Below, piece after piece: positions 8,224 through 16,368 of a stretch of 64,000 bases of DNA. This DNA comes from Alcanivoracaceae bacterium (GTDB lineage: Bacteria > Pseudomonadota > Gammaproteobacteria > Pseudomonadales > Alcanivoracaceae). The notes below the pieces were generated by a model. The model had not been told where the DNA came from. It did not search any database and worked only from the letters and a program-made list of their open reading frames with translations. The stretch lies in assembly GCA_029212745.1 (NCBI GenBank), contig JARGOL010000010.1:52892-116891 (forward strand), in the 5' to 3' direction. A program made the translations under genes and the position numbers. Numbering within the stretch: position 1 is the stretch's first letter; each line of letters starts with the position of its first letter.

Positions 8224-9120
8224 CTAGCCGACTGCTTGTTGGCGTTGCGCCAGTTTCGCGCCCAAGTCTCCTTTCTGGGGCTTCTGCGGGCCCTGCCCAG
8301 ACTCTGGCCCAGCGGGTGCCTCCGGCATGAATTCCTCGACCACCTGTGCTCCCTCATCCTCTTCGAAGTCGAAGAGTGCAAGCCCAAAGCCCGCCCGGGC
8401 TGCGTCGTCCAGTGCCGCCTGATCAATGCCCCGTTCCTTGCGCTCTCGCGCCACGACCCGGGCCCCGAGAATGGCGTCCTCCAGGGTTTGATCTTCCCGG
8501 GTGGTCAGGTCCACGTAGTAAATGGGTGTCCGGTGGCTCTGGGTGGTGCTCTTGCCCCTGAGCTTCAGTGCCAGCGGCAAGGCCGCCAGCACGCCCCCGG
8601 ACAGTGCCTGGTAGTAACGCAGGCGGGCGGCGAGGGTGCGGATGCTGTTGTATCCGGTGGTCCGGAATACGAACACCCCCACATCCTCGTCGTCGCCCAC
8701 GCGCACGCTCAGGCGCCCGTAGGGTTTGCAGGCGCCGTTGGCGGCCAGCGGGCACTTGTCGGAGCTCGGGCAGGGCAGGGTCTGGATGCCTTCTTCAGTC
8801 TGCCGGCGGCAGGTCTCCCCATCGCCAACGCACAGTGGACGGCCGTTCTGGCGGTCGAACAGGGTGTATTCGGCCCGGAGGTTCAGATCTGGGTCGTCGA
8901 AAAGCATCCGTACCGGGATTGAACGAAGCTTGCCGCCGGGGGTGTCCTTGCGCAGCTGCTCGTCCAGCGGGTGAAGCAGCCAGCCGTCCCGTGTCTGAAT
9001 CTGGGTGGTCAGGGTGAACTGATCATCCTTCTCTGGCAGGCGCTTGCCGTTTTTCTCGACTACGCGGCCGATGCTGATCCGCCCCACTATGGGCGGAGTA
9101 ATAGCCAGGTTCTTGATCAT
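8224..9120 (-). CDS. Gp3-like / 'hydrolase or metal-binding' mobile-element protein
   Basis: 298 aa. ATG at 9120 is chosen because GGAGA sits seven bases upstream. The opening (MIKNLAITPP then GRISIGRVVEKNGKRLP) is the typical start of a family carried by plasmids and ICEs, usually labelled hydrolase or metal-binding protein and related to phage Gp3/recombination directionality proteins. A Cys cluster in the middle (CVGDGETC, CPSSDKC and a fourth Cys in NGACKPYG) probably binds zinc. The end is acidic, then Pro/Gln-rich. With the YqaJ, DUF932 and RadC genes it forms the mobile-element backbone here. The biochemical role is not established. Confidence 0.72.
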   Translation of the reverse strand: MIKNLAITPPIVGRISIGRVVEKNGKRLPEKDDQFTLTTQIQTRDGWLLHPLDEQLRKDTPGGKLRSIPVRMLFDDPDLNLRAEYTLFDRQNGRPLCVGDGETCRRQTEEGIQTLPCPSSDKCPLAANGACKPYGRLSVRVGDDEDVGVFVFRTTGYNSIRTLAARLRYYQALSGGVLAALPLALKLRGKSTTQSHRTPIYYVDLTTREDQTLEDAILGARVVARERKERGIDQAALDDAARAGFGLALFDFEEDEGAQVVEEFMPEAPAGPESGQGPQKPQKGDLGAKLAQRQQAVG

Positions 9121-9302
9121 AGGTATCTCCAAAGTGATTGAGCTGGGGTGCAGGCCGGTAGGTCGAACGTAAGTCCGCTGTACCGACGGGTTCGTTAAAT
9201 GGGGTCGTTGCCCTGTGGATAACTTTCTGGGTTGGTCAACTTTCGTGCTCTACAATCAGCGCAATATTTGTTGCCGAAGATTTTTATCAGGGGCGGTTGG
9301 CT

Positions 9303-9638
9303 ATGATTTATTCCGGAAAGCTTTGGGTGTCAGATGGCGCAGGCGCGGAGTGGCGGTACGACGTGAAACGCTGCACTCATCATGAAGACGCCCTGAAGCT
9401 GGACTACACAGGCGTAAAGCAAGGTGCACCTTTTACTGGCAGTGCTGAATTGTTTGGTTCTGATAGTGACCAGTTCTCTGGGCAGGACACTTTTCTCTAT
9501 GATGGCTACGACGAACCCAGCATCGGTACGGTGAGCCTCAAGGTGAGTTATATCGACGGCTTTCTTTCTCTGGAAGGAAAGTGGGTTGGGGAGGGCAAAG
9601 AGTATTCGGTTGAGGGGGACCTCGAGCCACTGGCTTGA
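9303..9638 (+). CDS. Hypothetical protein, 111 aa
   Basis: ATG 9303 follows an AGGGG stretch by about nine bases; a TTG two codons earlier is also in frame. The protein starts MIYSGKLWVSDGAGAEWRYD and shows alternating strand-like segments ending with LEGKWVGEGKEYSVEGDLE, so a small beta-barrel or sandwich is likely. No Cys pair, catalytic motif or membrane segment is visible. It lies alone on the plus strand between two minus-strand genes. Family not recognised. Confidence 0.6.
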   Translation: MIYSGKLWVSDGAGAEWRYDVKRCTHHEDALKLDYTGVKQGAPFTGSAELFGSDSDQFSGQDTFLYDGYDEPSIGTVSLKVSYIDGFLSLEGKWVGEGKEYSVEGDLEPLA

Positions 9639-9756
9639 TACCGGCCGTCTCGGCGGCCGAATGGCGTTCTCGGGCCAAGCCTATCGGTGGATGCGCCCAT
9701 ATGCGTTCTGTGTTCCCGAACATGCCAGGCATCGGACGAAGACTGGGAAAACAGTC

Positions 9757-10257
9757 TCACTCCTCTCGTGCTAACTTCCTTAAAGTGGTCAGTGCTTCTT
9801 GAGACAAGCCTGCCTCGCCAATCTCATCCCACAAGTCCAGATGTGTTACCTGTTCGAAGACTGTCAGGGCAATGAGCTGGTCCAGATTATCAACCATGTA
9901 TGCCAGGTCGAGTTGCTTCTTCCGTATGTACGAATCGACTCGGCTGGCATCTCCCCAATAGATGTTCTGATCTATCGGCATTTCAAGAAGGTGGGCATGT
10001 TGAAAACTATCGGTCAGTCCGAGAACGTCAAGACTTGTTCGTGTTGCGCTGTTTAACGCGGTTAGAAGCTCCGACAGAGTGACAGAATCATTCCTGAAAC
10101 GTCTCACGCCGATCGCCGTCAGGAGAGGCCGTCCCCGCCACATCGTCTGATCAACTCTGAGACATTCCGTGCCCAATATCTCCCGGGAAAGGCGGCCCAG
10201 CGTAAGCCGGTCCGACGAGTCAATGAGAGCGGTTTCCGGTGTGCGCCAGTCGACCAT
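9757..10257 (-). CDS. Hypothetical protein, 166 aa, under a predicted CGAC-N7-GTCG operator
   Basis: Mostly helical, soluble protein with no motif I recognise. The start at 10257 is firm: AGGAGG lies five bases upstream on the minus strand. The middle has the pattern TLSELLTALNSATRTSLDVL and the C-terminus is Leu/Glu-rich. Its promoter region carries one of the four inverted repeats shared with the AAA/WYL and nuclease operons (10291-10309, 34 bases from the start codon), so it may belong to the same regulon. Function unknown. Confidence 0.68.
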   Translation of the reverse strand: MVDWRTPETALIDSSDRLTLGRLSREILGTECLRVDQTMWRGRPLLTAIGVRRFRNDSVTLSELLTALNSATRTSLDVLGLTDSFQHAHLLEMPIDQNIYWGDASRVDSYIRKKQLDLAYMVDNLDQLIALTVFEQVTHLDLWDEIGEAGLSQEALTTLRKLAREE

Positions 10258-10290
10258 ATTTTCCTCCTGAAAGGAATTATCGAAGGTCTG

Positions 10291-10309
10291 ACCGACAGTA
10301 ATTGTCGCC
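10291..10309. promoter_or_regulatory. Predicted WYL-regulon operator, copy 1
   Basis: ACCGACAGTAATTGTCGCC: half-sites CGAC and GTCG separated by seven bases, as at 14789, 20711 and 24025. Located 34 bases upstream of the minus-strand gene 9757-10257. Confidence 0.6.
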
Positions 10310-10353
10310 GCCAGGTGCGCTGGAAGACGTACTGCCTCCCAGCGACACAGGGT

Positions 10354-11361
10354 TTACGAGGCTGGCCTCACCAGAAAGCGACGGGAGCCGGGCCTGCTGA
10401 TGCCGTACTGGCTGAGAAGATCAGGCTGATCCTGCAGCAGGCGTTTGGAGTCCAGCACCGTGCTGTCCTGGCTGCGCTTCCAGGATACTTCGCCGCTCGG
10501 GAACACCGCCTTGCTTGCGTCACCCATGCACTGCTGGATGCGCTGCTTGAGGGTGGACTCCCGGGTTTGCAGGCGGCTGAGCCGCTCGCGGATATCCAGC
10601 AGCTCGTCGAAGTCACCGCAGAGCGAGTTGTCCCCGGACAGGTCCAGCACTGTGCCGGTGTCGCGGGGGTAGAGCGCCTGCAGGGCGCGCCCCGCTGAAT
10701 CGCTACCGTCCGCCTCTGGCGGGGTGTCCGTCTCCACGTGATCCCAGAAAGCACGCTCCAAAGCGATCAGGCGCTCGATGACCTCCTCGTCGCGCTCGAT
10801 CCGGAACACCTGCAAGTCCTGCCCACAGAGCAGCACGCAGACGTCTGCTGCCTGCTTGCCGGTGACTGCCAGCTGGTGCTGCACCTGACACTGGATGTAC
10901 TCAGGCACACCATCGCGCCACAGGCGGGCGCCGAACTCGCCGGCTGTCTTGCACTCGAGGATCTGCACCGAGTCGTTACCGACCACGGTGTAGTCCAGAT
11001 TGGCCAGCATCCAGGCCTTGTCCGGGTCCGGGTGCTGCAGCACGCTATTCAGCCGGCGGACCTTGTTGCCGGTCTTGCGGGCATAGTGCTCGGCCACCAC
11101 CGGCTCCAGTACATGACCCCAGTACAGCGGCGAGCTCATGTCCTCCGGGTCGGGCTTGGGCAAGTCCTGATCCCGGCCGGTCTTTACCATCCAGAGCTCG
11201 AGCGGGGACTGGTAGGGGTTGAGGCCCACGGCAGTGGCGGCATCACTGCTGCCGATGCCCTGCCTGCGTACCTGGAGCCAGTCTTCCCGGCTCATGTCCC
11301 GGGTAGAGACCAGCCGCAGGGCGGCCCGGTGTGGCTTATTGCGGGCTGAGGACGTACTCAT
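10354..11361 (-). CDS. YqaJ-family viral recombinase nuclease
   Basis: 335 aa PD-(D/E)XK exonuclease of the lambda-exonuclease/YqaJ group, which resects double-stranded DNA ends for single-strand annealing recombination. The start at 11361 has GGAGG seven bases upstream. Seen in order: the N-terminal WLQVRRQGIGSSDAATAVG block (substrate and active-site entry), NPYQSPLELW, and the catalytic VQILECKTAGEFG segment, where Glu-X-Lys completes the metal site. The C-terminal 100 residues are a helical, Arg/Gln-rich tail. A Bet/RecT annealase, its usual partner, is not visible nearby. Typical of plasmid and ICE backbones. Confidence 0.85.
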   Translation of the reverse strand: MSTSSARNKPHRAALRLVSTRDMSREDWLQVRRQGIGSSDAATAVGLNPYQSPLELWMVKTGRDQDLPKPDPEDMSSPLYWGHVLEPVVAEHYARKTGNKVRRLNSVLQHPDPDKAWMLANLDYTVVGNDSVQILECKTAGEFGARLWRDGVPEYIQCQVQHQLAVTGKQAADVCVLLCGQDLQVFRIERDEEVIERLIALERAFWDHVETDTPPEADGSDSAGRALQALYPRDTGTVLDLSGDNSLCGDFDELLDIRERLSRLQTRESTLKQRIQQCMGDASKAVFPSGEVSWKRSQDSTVLDSKRLLQDQPDLLSQYGISRPGSRRFLVRPAS

Positions 11362-11479
11362 TTGGCACCTCCAAGGATGCCTGCCCAAAGCCGGAGCCAT
11401 CCCTTCGGTCCCGACTTCTGGATGGGGGTTGGACAAAGGGAGCCGCAGCTGCTGACCTTCGACCGACTGAAGAACCGTG

Positions 11480-11860
11480 TCACAAGCCGGATACCATGAC
11501 GGTGAACTGGGCATCAGTCGGTAGATTGCCCTCGTTGCTGAGCATGTGTGTGGCGATCTCCTCGCCCAGAATGGAGACCACTTCGTACTCGAATACCCCG
11601 GGAAAGCCCTGCGGCTCATGCCAGTAGGGCTGTACCTGGTCCCATATAAGCGGGATGAACTCGCAGACGGAATTGATGAGTTCTACGGTGCCATTTCCCC
11701 AGAGTTCTAGCAGCTGGGTGGTGCGCTCCGTGTTATTTGAAGTGAGCATCATGCCCTCATGCAGGAAGGCGCCCCAGACTGCCGCCAGGTGGGGATGGAC
11801 TGGCGGCAGTGGGGCGCCCGCCTGCGGGCTTTGCTCTTGCTGATCGATGGTGGGTGTCAT
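11480..11860 (-). CDS. Hypothetical protein, 126 aa, behind a leader hairpin
   Basis: Start at 11860 with AAGGAG nine bases upstream. The first 25 residues are Gln/Pro-rich and probably disordered; the rest is acidic and helical (LLELWGNGTVELINSVCEF and similar). No recognised family. It lies upstream of the YqaJ gene on the same strand, 118 bases away. A strong hairpin followed by five T residues on the minus strand (11881-11912) lies in front of its ribosome binding site, so expression may be attenuated, or the hairpin may end transcription from further upstream. Confidence 0.62.
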   Translation of the reverse strand: MTPTIDQQEQSPQAGAPLPPVHPHLAAVWGAFLHEGMMLTSNNTERTTQLLELWGNGTVELINSVCEFIPLIWDQVQPYWHEPQGFPGVFEYEVVSILGEEIATHMLSNEGNLPTDAQFTVMVSGL

Positions 11861-11875
11861 AGAGGGCTCCTTAAC

Positions 11876-11912
11876 AGCAAAAACCCCCAGCCGGCAGTCC
11901 GGCTGGGGGTTT
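11876..11912 (-). terminator. Strong hairpin with T-tract ahead of a minus-strand gene
   Basis: AAACCCCCAGCCGG (11881-11894), loop CAGT, CCGGCTGGGGGTTT (11899-11912): a perfect 14-bp stem. Read on the minus strand it is followed by TTTTTGCTG and then the AAGGAG of the gene at 11860. It is therefore either a terminator for upstream transcription or an attenuator. On the plus strand the tail is TTTGTTTG, so weak plus-strand termination is possible too. Confidence 0.75.
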
Positions 11913-12238
11913 GTTTGTGGGTATGAAATATCAGGGTTGGCCGTTGAGACCTTTAGGATTCGGGAAAGAATGGGGCCCGATTCAAATCGGTAATATGTGT
12001 CTGAAATTCAATGGGTCATGGGCGCGGCTAGCCAGAAAGGGCGCGGAGCCCCGAAATCGGCCGTCTCTCCGGCTGTCACACCACTTGGCGGGTTGAAATC
12101 AGCCGCAAAGGCGCCACTAGGGTTTTGAGGGTTTTCCTTTGGTCGCGCCTAAAGGATACTCGAAACTAAGCCAAATGCCTTACATTGCGGCTCAATGGCT
12201 TTCTGCAGGAAGAAATCATAAAAATCAAGGAGTTAAAA
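11913..12238. other. Intergenic region, no gene seen
   Basis: 326 bases between the leader hairpin and the gene at 12239. No open frame with a ribosome binding site was found. A short dyad, TCCTTT and AAAGGA about ten bases apart, lies near 12136-12156 and could be an operator or weak hairpin. Confidence 0.4.
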
Positions 12239-12688
12239 TTGTCCAGATCAGAAAACGACGTTTGGTCTGACGTCAACAATCCCAATAATTCAGCCAGCCT
12301 GGATGACTGGGCGGATGCCCACAATCCAAATAACCCGGGCTATATCGATGACAGCGATGATTACGATGATCCCGTTGGCCGATCCGAATGGCCAGCTTCG
12401 CTAATCCAGCAAGCTCCACCTAGCCCCTCATTCGTAGGTTATGAAGGCGAGCCGGAACAAGATGGAAACGGTGAGTGGTTTGTCCGCCTGAAGCGAGACC
12501 AAGAGGTGATTGAATCAGCGCGCTATGCATCCAAGGATGAGTGCATGAATGATGTCGAGCGAACATACCCTGGTTGCAGGCTGATTGAATCAAGAACAAC
12601 CGTTGACCTCAGGGCAAAGCCATCTACAAGTCCTTATGCGGATGCAGTTCTAGGCGCGTTGCTAGGAAAAGGCGACGATGTTGACTGA
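12239..12688 (+). CDS. Hypothetical acidic protein with NNPNN-type repeats, 149 aa
   Basis: Starts at TTG 12239, chosen because AAGGAG lies seven bases upstream; an ATG at 12194 region and the frame from 12185 lack such a signal. The N-terminal 50 residues hold two copies of a motif, VWSDVNNPNNSASLDDWAD and WADAHNPNNPGYIDD, in a strongly acidic setting, typical of small unstructured or Ca-binding-like segments seen in plasmid proteins. The second half has GEWFVRLKRDQEVIESARYA and looks like a compact alpha/beta fold. Role unknown. Confidence 0.62.
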   Translation: MSRSENDVWSDVNNPNNSASLDDWADAHNPNNPGYIDDSDDYDDPVGRSEWPASLIQQAPPSPSFVGYEGEPEQDGNGEWFVRLKRDQEVIESARYASKDECMNDVERTYPGCRLIESRTTVDLRAKPSTSPYADAVLGALLGKGDDVD

Positions 12689-12731
12689 GCAGTCGTTACT
12701 GAAGCTTGCTAGCAATTCCTAGCGTTAGCTC

Positions 12732-12768
12732 ACGAGTGCGGGTCTCCGGCGAGGCCCGCACTCGTATT
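12732..12768. terminator. Hairpin between convergent genes
   Basis: ACGAGTGCGGG (12732-12742) pairs with CCCGCACTCGT (12755-12765), a perfect 11-bp stem between two converging genes (stops at 12688 and 12772). The T-tract is short (ATTTG on plus), so termination is likely but not certain. Confidence 0.6.
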
Positions 12769-12771
12769 TGC

Positions 12772-13731
12772 CTATGCGGCCAGGGATTCTGCCTGCTCCA
12801 GAGCACGTGATTTCAACATGGCTCCCTGGCCAAACCATGCTGAATCCAGGCGGTAATCATTGCTATGCGACCGGCGCTGATGATCGACGAACTCGGTCAC
12901 TGCGTTGAGTAAGCCATAGGCCGTGTTCCGGGCAGAGGGCAGATCAGCGCCTTGGCCAGCTCCGTCAAAAAGTGCCAGAACCTTGCCCATTGCGCGTTCA
13001 TTCGATTTCTGTGCCACTTGTTCCGGGCGGGGTTGGAATACGGCGCGGACAAATGCCTCCGCCTCAGTCTTCTTGACCTTACGCTCGCTAAGTGCCTTCA
13101 GGCCGTACATGAAGTCGTCCCAGGCAGAGACCGAAATGCCCAGCTGCTTCTTCACCGCCTCCGCATCGAACACGCTACGGTGCGACACCTTCACGCACTG
13201 CGATTGGCCATTGAGTGCCACGGCCAGCGTGTTGTTGCACACCACGCGGACGCTGGTGAACTGGGCTGTGGTCGCGAGTGTGCCGTCGCAGGCCGTGGCC
13301 AGCAGCACGTAGGCATCGGTGCGGTCGTTACCTTTCAGCAGGCCGCTTTGACCGGTCTTCGCGAGGGCCCAGATCTTCCGCCCTCCCTTGAGACTGCCGG
13401 CGGTTTCAAGCTCAAAACCGGACTTCTCGGTGAGTTCGCGATAGAACTCCATGATCTCCCGGGGCTGAACCACCTGGTAGCGCTGGCTGACCACGGACAG
13501 CGGGGCATGGGTATCCGAGCGATACAATACCTTGTGGTCATCGAAAGAGAGGATCTCGCCGAGGTGGCCCTTGTCGCCATTGATGAACCGGACAGGCGCT
13601 TCCTGGATGGCCCAGTCCAGCCCGGCCTGTTGCATCCAGACTTCCAGCGGTTGCTGCTCCGCCAGTTTGTTGCCCAAGCCATGCCAGGGCGTGCGGCCTA
13701 CATAGGCCATTTTTTCGATTTGATGTGCCAT
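12772..13731 (-). CDS. DUF932 / phage-plasmid-like protein
   Basis: 319 aa. The opening (residues 1-21, with MAYVGRTPWHGLGN) and the later blocks RYQVVQPREIMEFY, GRKIWALAKTG, DAYVLLATACDGT and FTSVRVVCNNTL are the well-known pattern of the DUF932 (phage/plasmid-like) family, whose biochemical role is unknown. It is common on conjugative plasmids, ICEs and phages beside RadC and YqaJ, as here. Length is normal for the family. Start is marked by AGGAG before the ATG. RadC lies 65 bases upstream on the same strand, so the two are probably one transcript. Confidence 0.88.
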   Translation of the reverse strand: MAHQIEKMAYVGRTPWHGLGNKLAEQQPLEVWMQQAGLDWAIQEAPVRFINGDKGHLGEILSFDDHKVLYRSDTHAPLSVVSQRYQVVQPREIMEFYRELTEKSGFELETAGSLKGGRKIWALAKTGQSGLLKGNDRTDAYVLLATACDGTLATTAQFTSVRVVCNNTLAVALNGQSQCVKVSHRSVFDAEAVKKQLGISVSAWDDFMYGLKALSERKVKKTEAEAFVRAVFQPRPEQVAQKSNERAMGKVLALFDGAGQGADLPSARNTAYGLLNAVTEFVDHQRRSHSNDYRLDSAWFGQGAMLKSRALEQAESLAA

Positions 13732-13796
13732 GGTATTTCTCCTGTAACGGCATAAACGCCCGGGCCAGAGTGCTCGGGCAATCGGAATAGGGAGGG

Positions 13797-14291
13797 TTAC
13801 ACCCAGCCGCGTTCGGCCAGGCTGACCCAGGTGCTCTGCGATACGACAAAGTGGTCCAGAACCCGCACGTCCACCAGGCCGAGGGCCTCGGTGAGACGGC
13901 GGGTGATAGCCCGGTCCGCCTCAGAGGGATCGGGGCAGCCGGAGGGGTGGTTGTGGGCGAAAATCACAGCTGCGGCGTTGGTCTCCAGTGCGCGCTGTAC
14001 CACGACACGGGGGTAGACCGCAGCGCCATCGATCGTGCCGGTGAATAGCCGCTCGAAGCTGATGACCTGGTGCTTGTTGTTGAGGAACAGGGCGGCAAAG
14101 TGCTCGTTCTTCTCCCGGGCAAGCGAGAGCTGCAGGAAGCGGGCGGCATCCTCCGGACGTGTCAGGTTCTCCTGTCCGGCGAGATCCTCAAGCAGGATGT
14201 CGGCGGCGATCTGGATCAGCTGGTCAGGGCTAACATAGCCGCGCACGCGGTACAGGCCCTGGTCGTTCTTGATGTAGGGTGTTTTGGACAT
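13797..14291 (-). CDS. radC: RadC-family JAB-domain protein
   Basis: 164 aa, the JAB/MPN half of RadC without the N-terminal helix-hairpin-helix part, the form carried by mobile elements. The zinc site is visible as HNHPSGCPDPSEAD, with the preceding Glu in the region LALEREKNEHFAALFL/NKHQVISFE. Despite the name, a repair role is doubtful; mobile-element members are of unknown function. Start at 14291 follows GGAG with a short gap. It is separated from the gene upstream (14367-14687) by a terminator hairpin and lies 65 bases before the DUF932 gene. Confidence 0.9.
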   Translation of the reverse strand: MSKTPYIKNDQGLYRVRGYVSPDQLIQIAADILLEDLAGQENLTRPEDAARFLQLSLAREKNEHFAALFLNNKHQVISFERLFTGTIDGAAVYPRVVVQRALETNAAAVIFAHNHPSGCPDPSEADRAITRRLTEALGLVDVRVLDHFVVSQSTWVSLAERGWV

Positions 14292-14300
14292 AGTGACTCC

Positions 14301-14331
14301 AGAAAACGAAAAGCCCGCACGAGGCGGGCTT
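14301..14331 (-). terminator. Rho-independent terminator of the 14367-14687 gene
   Basis: On the minus strand AAGCCCGC, loop of five, GCGGGCTT, then TTCGTTTT; plus-strand arms are 14311-14318 and 14324-14331. It lies between the gene at 14367 and radC. Confidence 0.7.
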
Positions 14332-14366
14332 GGGGCTTGTAGGGATTTGGGGTTAATGCTGGCGGA

Positions 14367-14687
14367 TCAGTCGGTCTCCACGCTGAACGTGTGGCCGCAA
14401 TCCAGACACTCGAAGTTGTCGAGGATGTTGTCATCGACGAAGTCGCCGAGGGCGGCGCCGGCGGAGCCCCCAGCCAGCGCTCCGACAATGCCGCCCAGAA
14501 GGCCACCGAGAACAGAGCCGGGTAGCCCTCCTATCGCGCCAACAGAGGCACCAATTCGTGCGCCAGAGGCAGCTGCGGCAACGCCGCTTGCGGCTCCTGC
14601 CGCTGTGCCGACCGATGTGCAGACCTTGCGGCCAGTGTGGCGGGCTGCGATCCGGATGGATCGGCAGCTAGGGCATTGAAGAATCAT
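14367..14687 (-). CDS. Zinc-ribbon-like protein split by a glycine-zipper segment, 106 aa
   Basis: A CPSC pair at residues 5-8 and a CLDC pair near residue 95 could together form one zinc ribbon. Between them lies a long Gly/Ala-rich hydrophobic stretch (residues 22-82; GLPGSVLGGLLGGIVGALAG is typical) of glycine-zipper type that could span a membrane as a hairpin, bringing both Cys pairs to the same side. GGAG lies six bases before the ATG at 14687. The gene is divergent from the Cas4-like nuclease operon and shares with it a predicted operator at 14789. The HNH protein at 39702 carries a similar glycine-zipper tail. Function unknown. Confidence 0.7.
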   Translation of the reverse strand: MILQCPSCRSIRIAARHTGRKVCTSVGTAAGAASGVAAAASGARIGASVGAIGGLPGSVLGGLLGGIVGALAGGSAGAALGDFVDDNILDNFECLDCGHTFSVETD

Positions 14688-14788
14688 TGGGTCTCCACTG
14701 GTAATTCATGGGAAATGTAAGGCTGTGCAAAGACTTGCGATCTGCAGGTCTCTTGGGTGATATGTATCTGAGTTAATCTGGGTTCCAG

Positions 14789-14807
14789 TACGACAGTGGT
14801 TGTCGGA
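14789..14807. promoter_or_regulatory. Predicted WYL-regulon operator, copy 2
   Basis: TACGACAGTGGTTGTCGGA: CGAC and GTCG seven bases apart, same geometry as the copies at 10291, 20711 and 24025. It lies between divergent genes, about 90 bases before the nuclease gene at 14898 and about 100 before the gene at 14687. Confidence 0.6.
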
Positions 14808-14897
14808 TAGAGTCGGTATGCTTATTTATCTAAGTGTGGTAAATCCCTAAATCGCGGCCTGATAAACATGCTGAGTCATTCTGCATGGGTGCTTTTT

Positions 14898-16343
14898 ATG
14901 CGTATATCCAAATCAAAATTTATGGCCGGCCATCAATGCCCGCGCCGGCTTTGGCAGCAGATCCATCACCCAGAGCGAGCTGATGATTACGGCGCTGGCA
15001 CTGAATTTACATTCTTCCAGGGGCATGAGGTTGGGGAGCTGGCACGTCAATGGCGCGGCAAGGGCGTACTTGTCGATTTTGAGAACTATGATGTCAGGAA
15101 GGCACTGCGTCAGACCAGAGAAGCCCTCGAAAAGGGAGCGCGCCGGATCTACGAAGCCGCATTTCTCCATAACGGCTTTCTGGCACTTGCGGATGTCATT
15201 GAGAAGAAACGAGATGGCACCTGGCGACTGTTTGAAGTGAAAGCCACGACAAAGGCCAAGGATGTTCACGTGCCTGATCTTGCTTTTCAGGCCTGGCTAA
15301 TGTGTAAGAACGGGCTGGATGTCTCAGAGACGGGGGTGATCCATCTGAATAACCAGGCTGTCTGGCCGGACGAGCCGATCCTGACCCTGACCAAAAATAC
15401 GAGCGACGTACTACCCTTAGTGAAGGCTGTGGCAAAGGAGGCCCGCGCCCTGGCGAGAATGGTTGCCTCTACCGAAGAGCCAGCCATTGATCCGGGGCCT
15501 CAGTGCAATAACCCCTATGCGTGCAATTTCCAGGGCCATTGCTGGCGGGATATTCCCGCAGACCATGTTGGTGTGTTGCCGCGCCTGTCTGTCTCGCGTG
15601 CCGCACAGCTGGAAGAACGTGGCTGGCTAAGGGTGGCCGATATCACTGATACCAGCATGCTCAGCGAGACTCAGGTGCGCTGGGTTGAGGCTATGCAGGC
15701 AGGGAAGCCAAGGGTTGAGGCGAATGCCATCCGTGATTGGATAGGTTCGTTGGGGCGCACAGTGTACTCGTTGGACTTCGAGACTATTGCATATGCTATT
15801 CCCCGGTGGCGCGGGGTAAGGCCCTACCAGCAGATTCCCTTCCAGTTCAGTTGCCACCGGCAGGGGCCTGGGGGCGGTTTGACCCATACAGGTTACCTGC
15901 ATCGCAGCAAAGCAGATCCGCGCCGTGACCTGGCCAAAGCACTAGTAGAAGCGCTCCCGGGTGATGAGCCTATCGTTACATGGAATGTGTCTTTTGAGCG
16001 CCGGGTGGTGGGTGAGCTTGCGGATCTGTTTCCGCGCCAGCGTAAAGCACTCAAAGGAATCCAGGCCCGGCTGGTAGATCTGATGCCGATTTTTCAGAAA
16101 TGGTACCTGCACCCAAAATGTGCCGGCTCTGCCTCAATCAAAGTCGTCGGAGAGGCTGTGCTTGGTGCTGAGGCGGGCTATGGCGACTTGCCGGTGGCGG
16201 CGGGCGACGAGGCGTATGTGGCGTGGCACCAGCTCGTGTTTGATGGGGGGGAGTCTCCGCTGGCCGATGCGCTTGAGGCATACTGTGCCCAAGACACCAT
16301 GTTGCCCATCAAGCTAATAGCTTTCTTGCGCAGGGTCATCTGA
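14898..16343 (+). CDS. DUF2779-type fusion: Cas4-like Fe-S nuclease plus DnaQ-like exonuclease
   Basis: 481 aa. N-terminal half: MRISKSKFMAGHQCPRRLW with Cys near residue 14, then the PD-(D/E)XK core (LADVIEKKRDGTWRLFEVKA, Asp...Glu-X-Lys) and three more Cys in CNNPYACNFQGHC. Four Cys around a RecB-type core is the Cas4/AddB iron-sulfur nuclease pattern. C-terminal half: YSLDFETI, VTWNVSFERRVV and a late CAQDTML block, the DEDD residues of a DnaQ-like 3'-5' exonuclease. The ATG at 14898 is taken as start; the frame opens earlier without a signal. First gene of the run 14898-18280 behind a predicted operator. Cytoplasmic, acting on DNA ends; exact substrate unknown. Confidence 0.82.
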   Translation: MRISKSKFMAGHQCPRRLWQQIHHPERADDYGAGTEFTFFQGHEVGELARQWRGKGVLVDFENYDVRKALRQTREALEKGARRIYEAAFLHNGFLALADVIEKKRDGTWRLFEVKATTKAKDVHVPDLAFQAWLMCKNGLDVSETGVIHLNNQAVWPDEPILTLTKNTSDVLPLVKAVAKEARALARMVASTEEPAIDPGPQCNNPYACNFQGHCWRDIPADHVGVLPRLSVSRAAQLEERGWLRVADITDTSMLSETQVRWVEAMQAGKPRVEANAIRDWIGSLGRTVYSLDFETIAYAIPRWRGVRPYQQIPFQFSCHRQGPGGGLTHTGYLHRSKADPRRDLAKALVEALPGDEPIVTWNVSFERRVVGELADLFPRQRKALKGIQARLVDLMPIFQKWYLHPKCAGSASIKVVGEAVLGAEAGYGDLPVAAGDEAYVAWHQLVFDGGESPLADALEAYCAQDTMLPIKLIAFLRRVI

Positions 16344-16368
16344 AAAGCGGCACTGCTACGGAGAAAAA

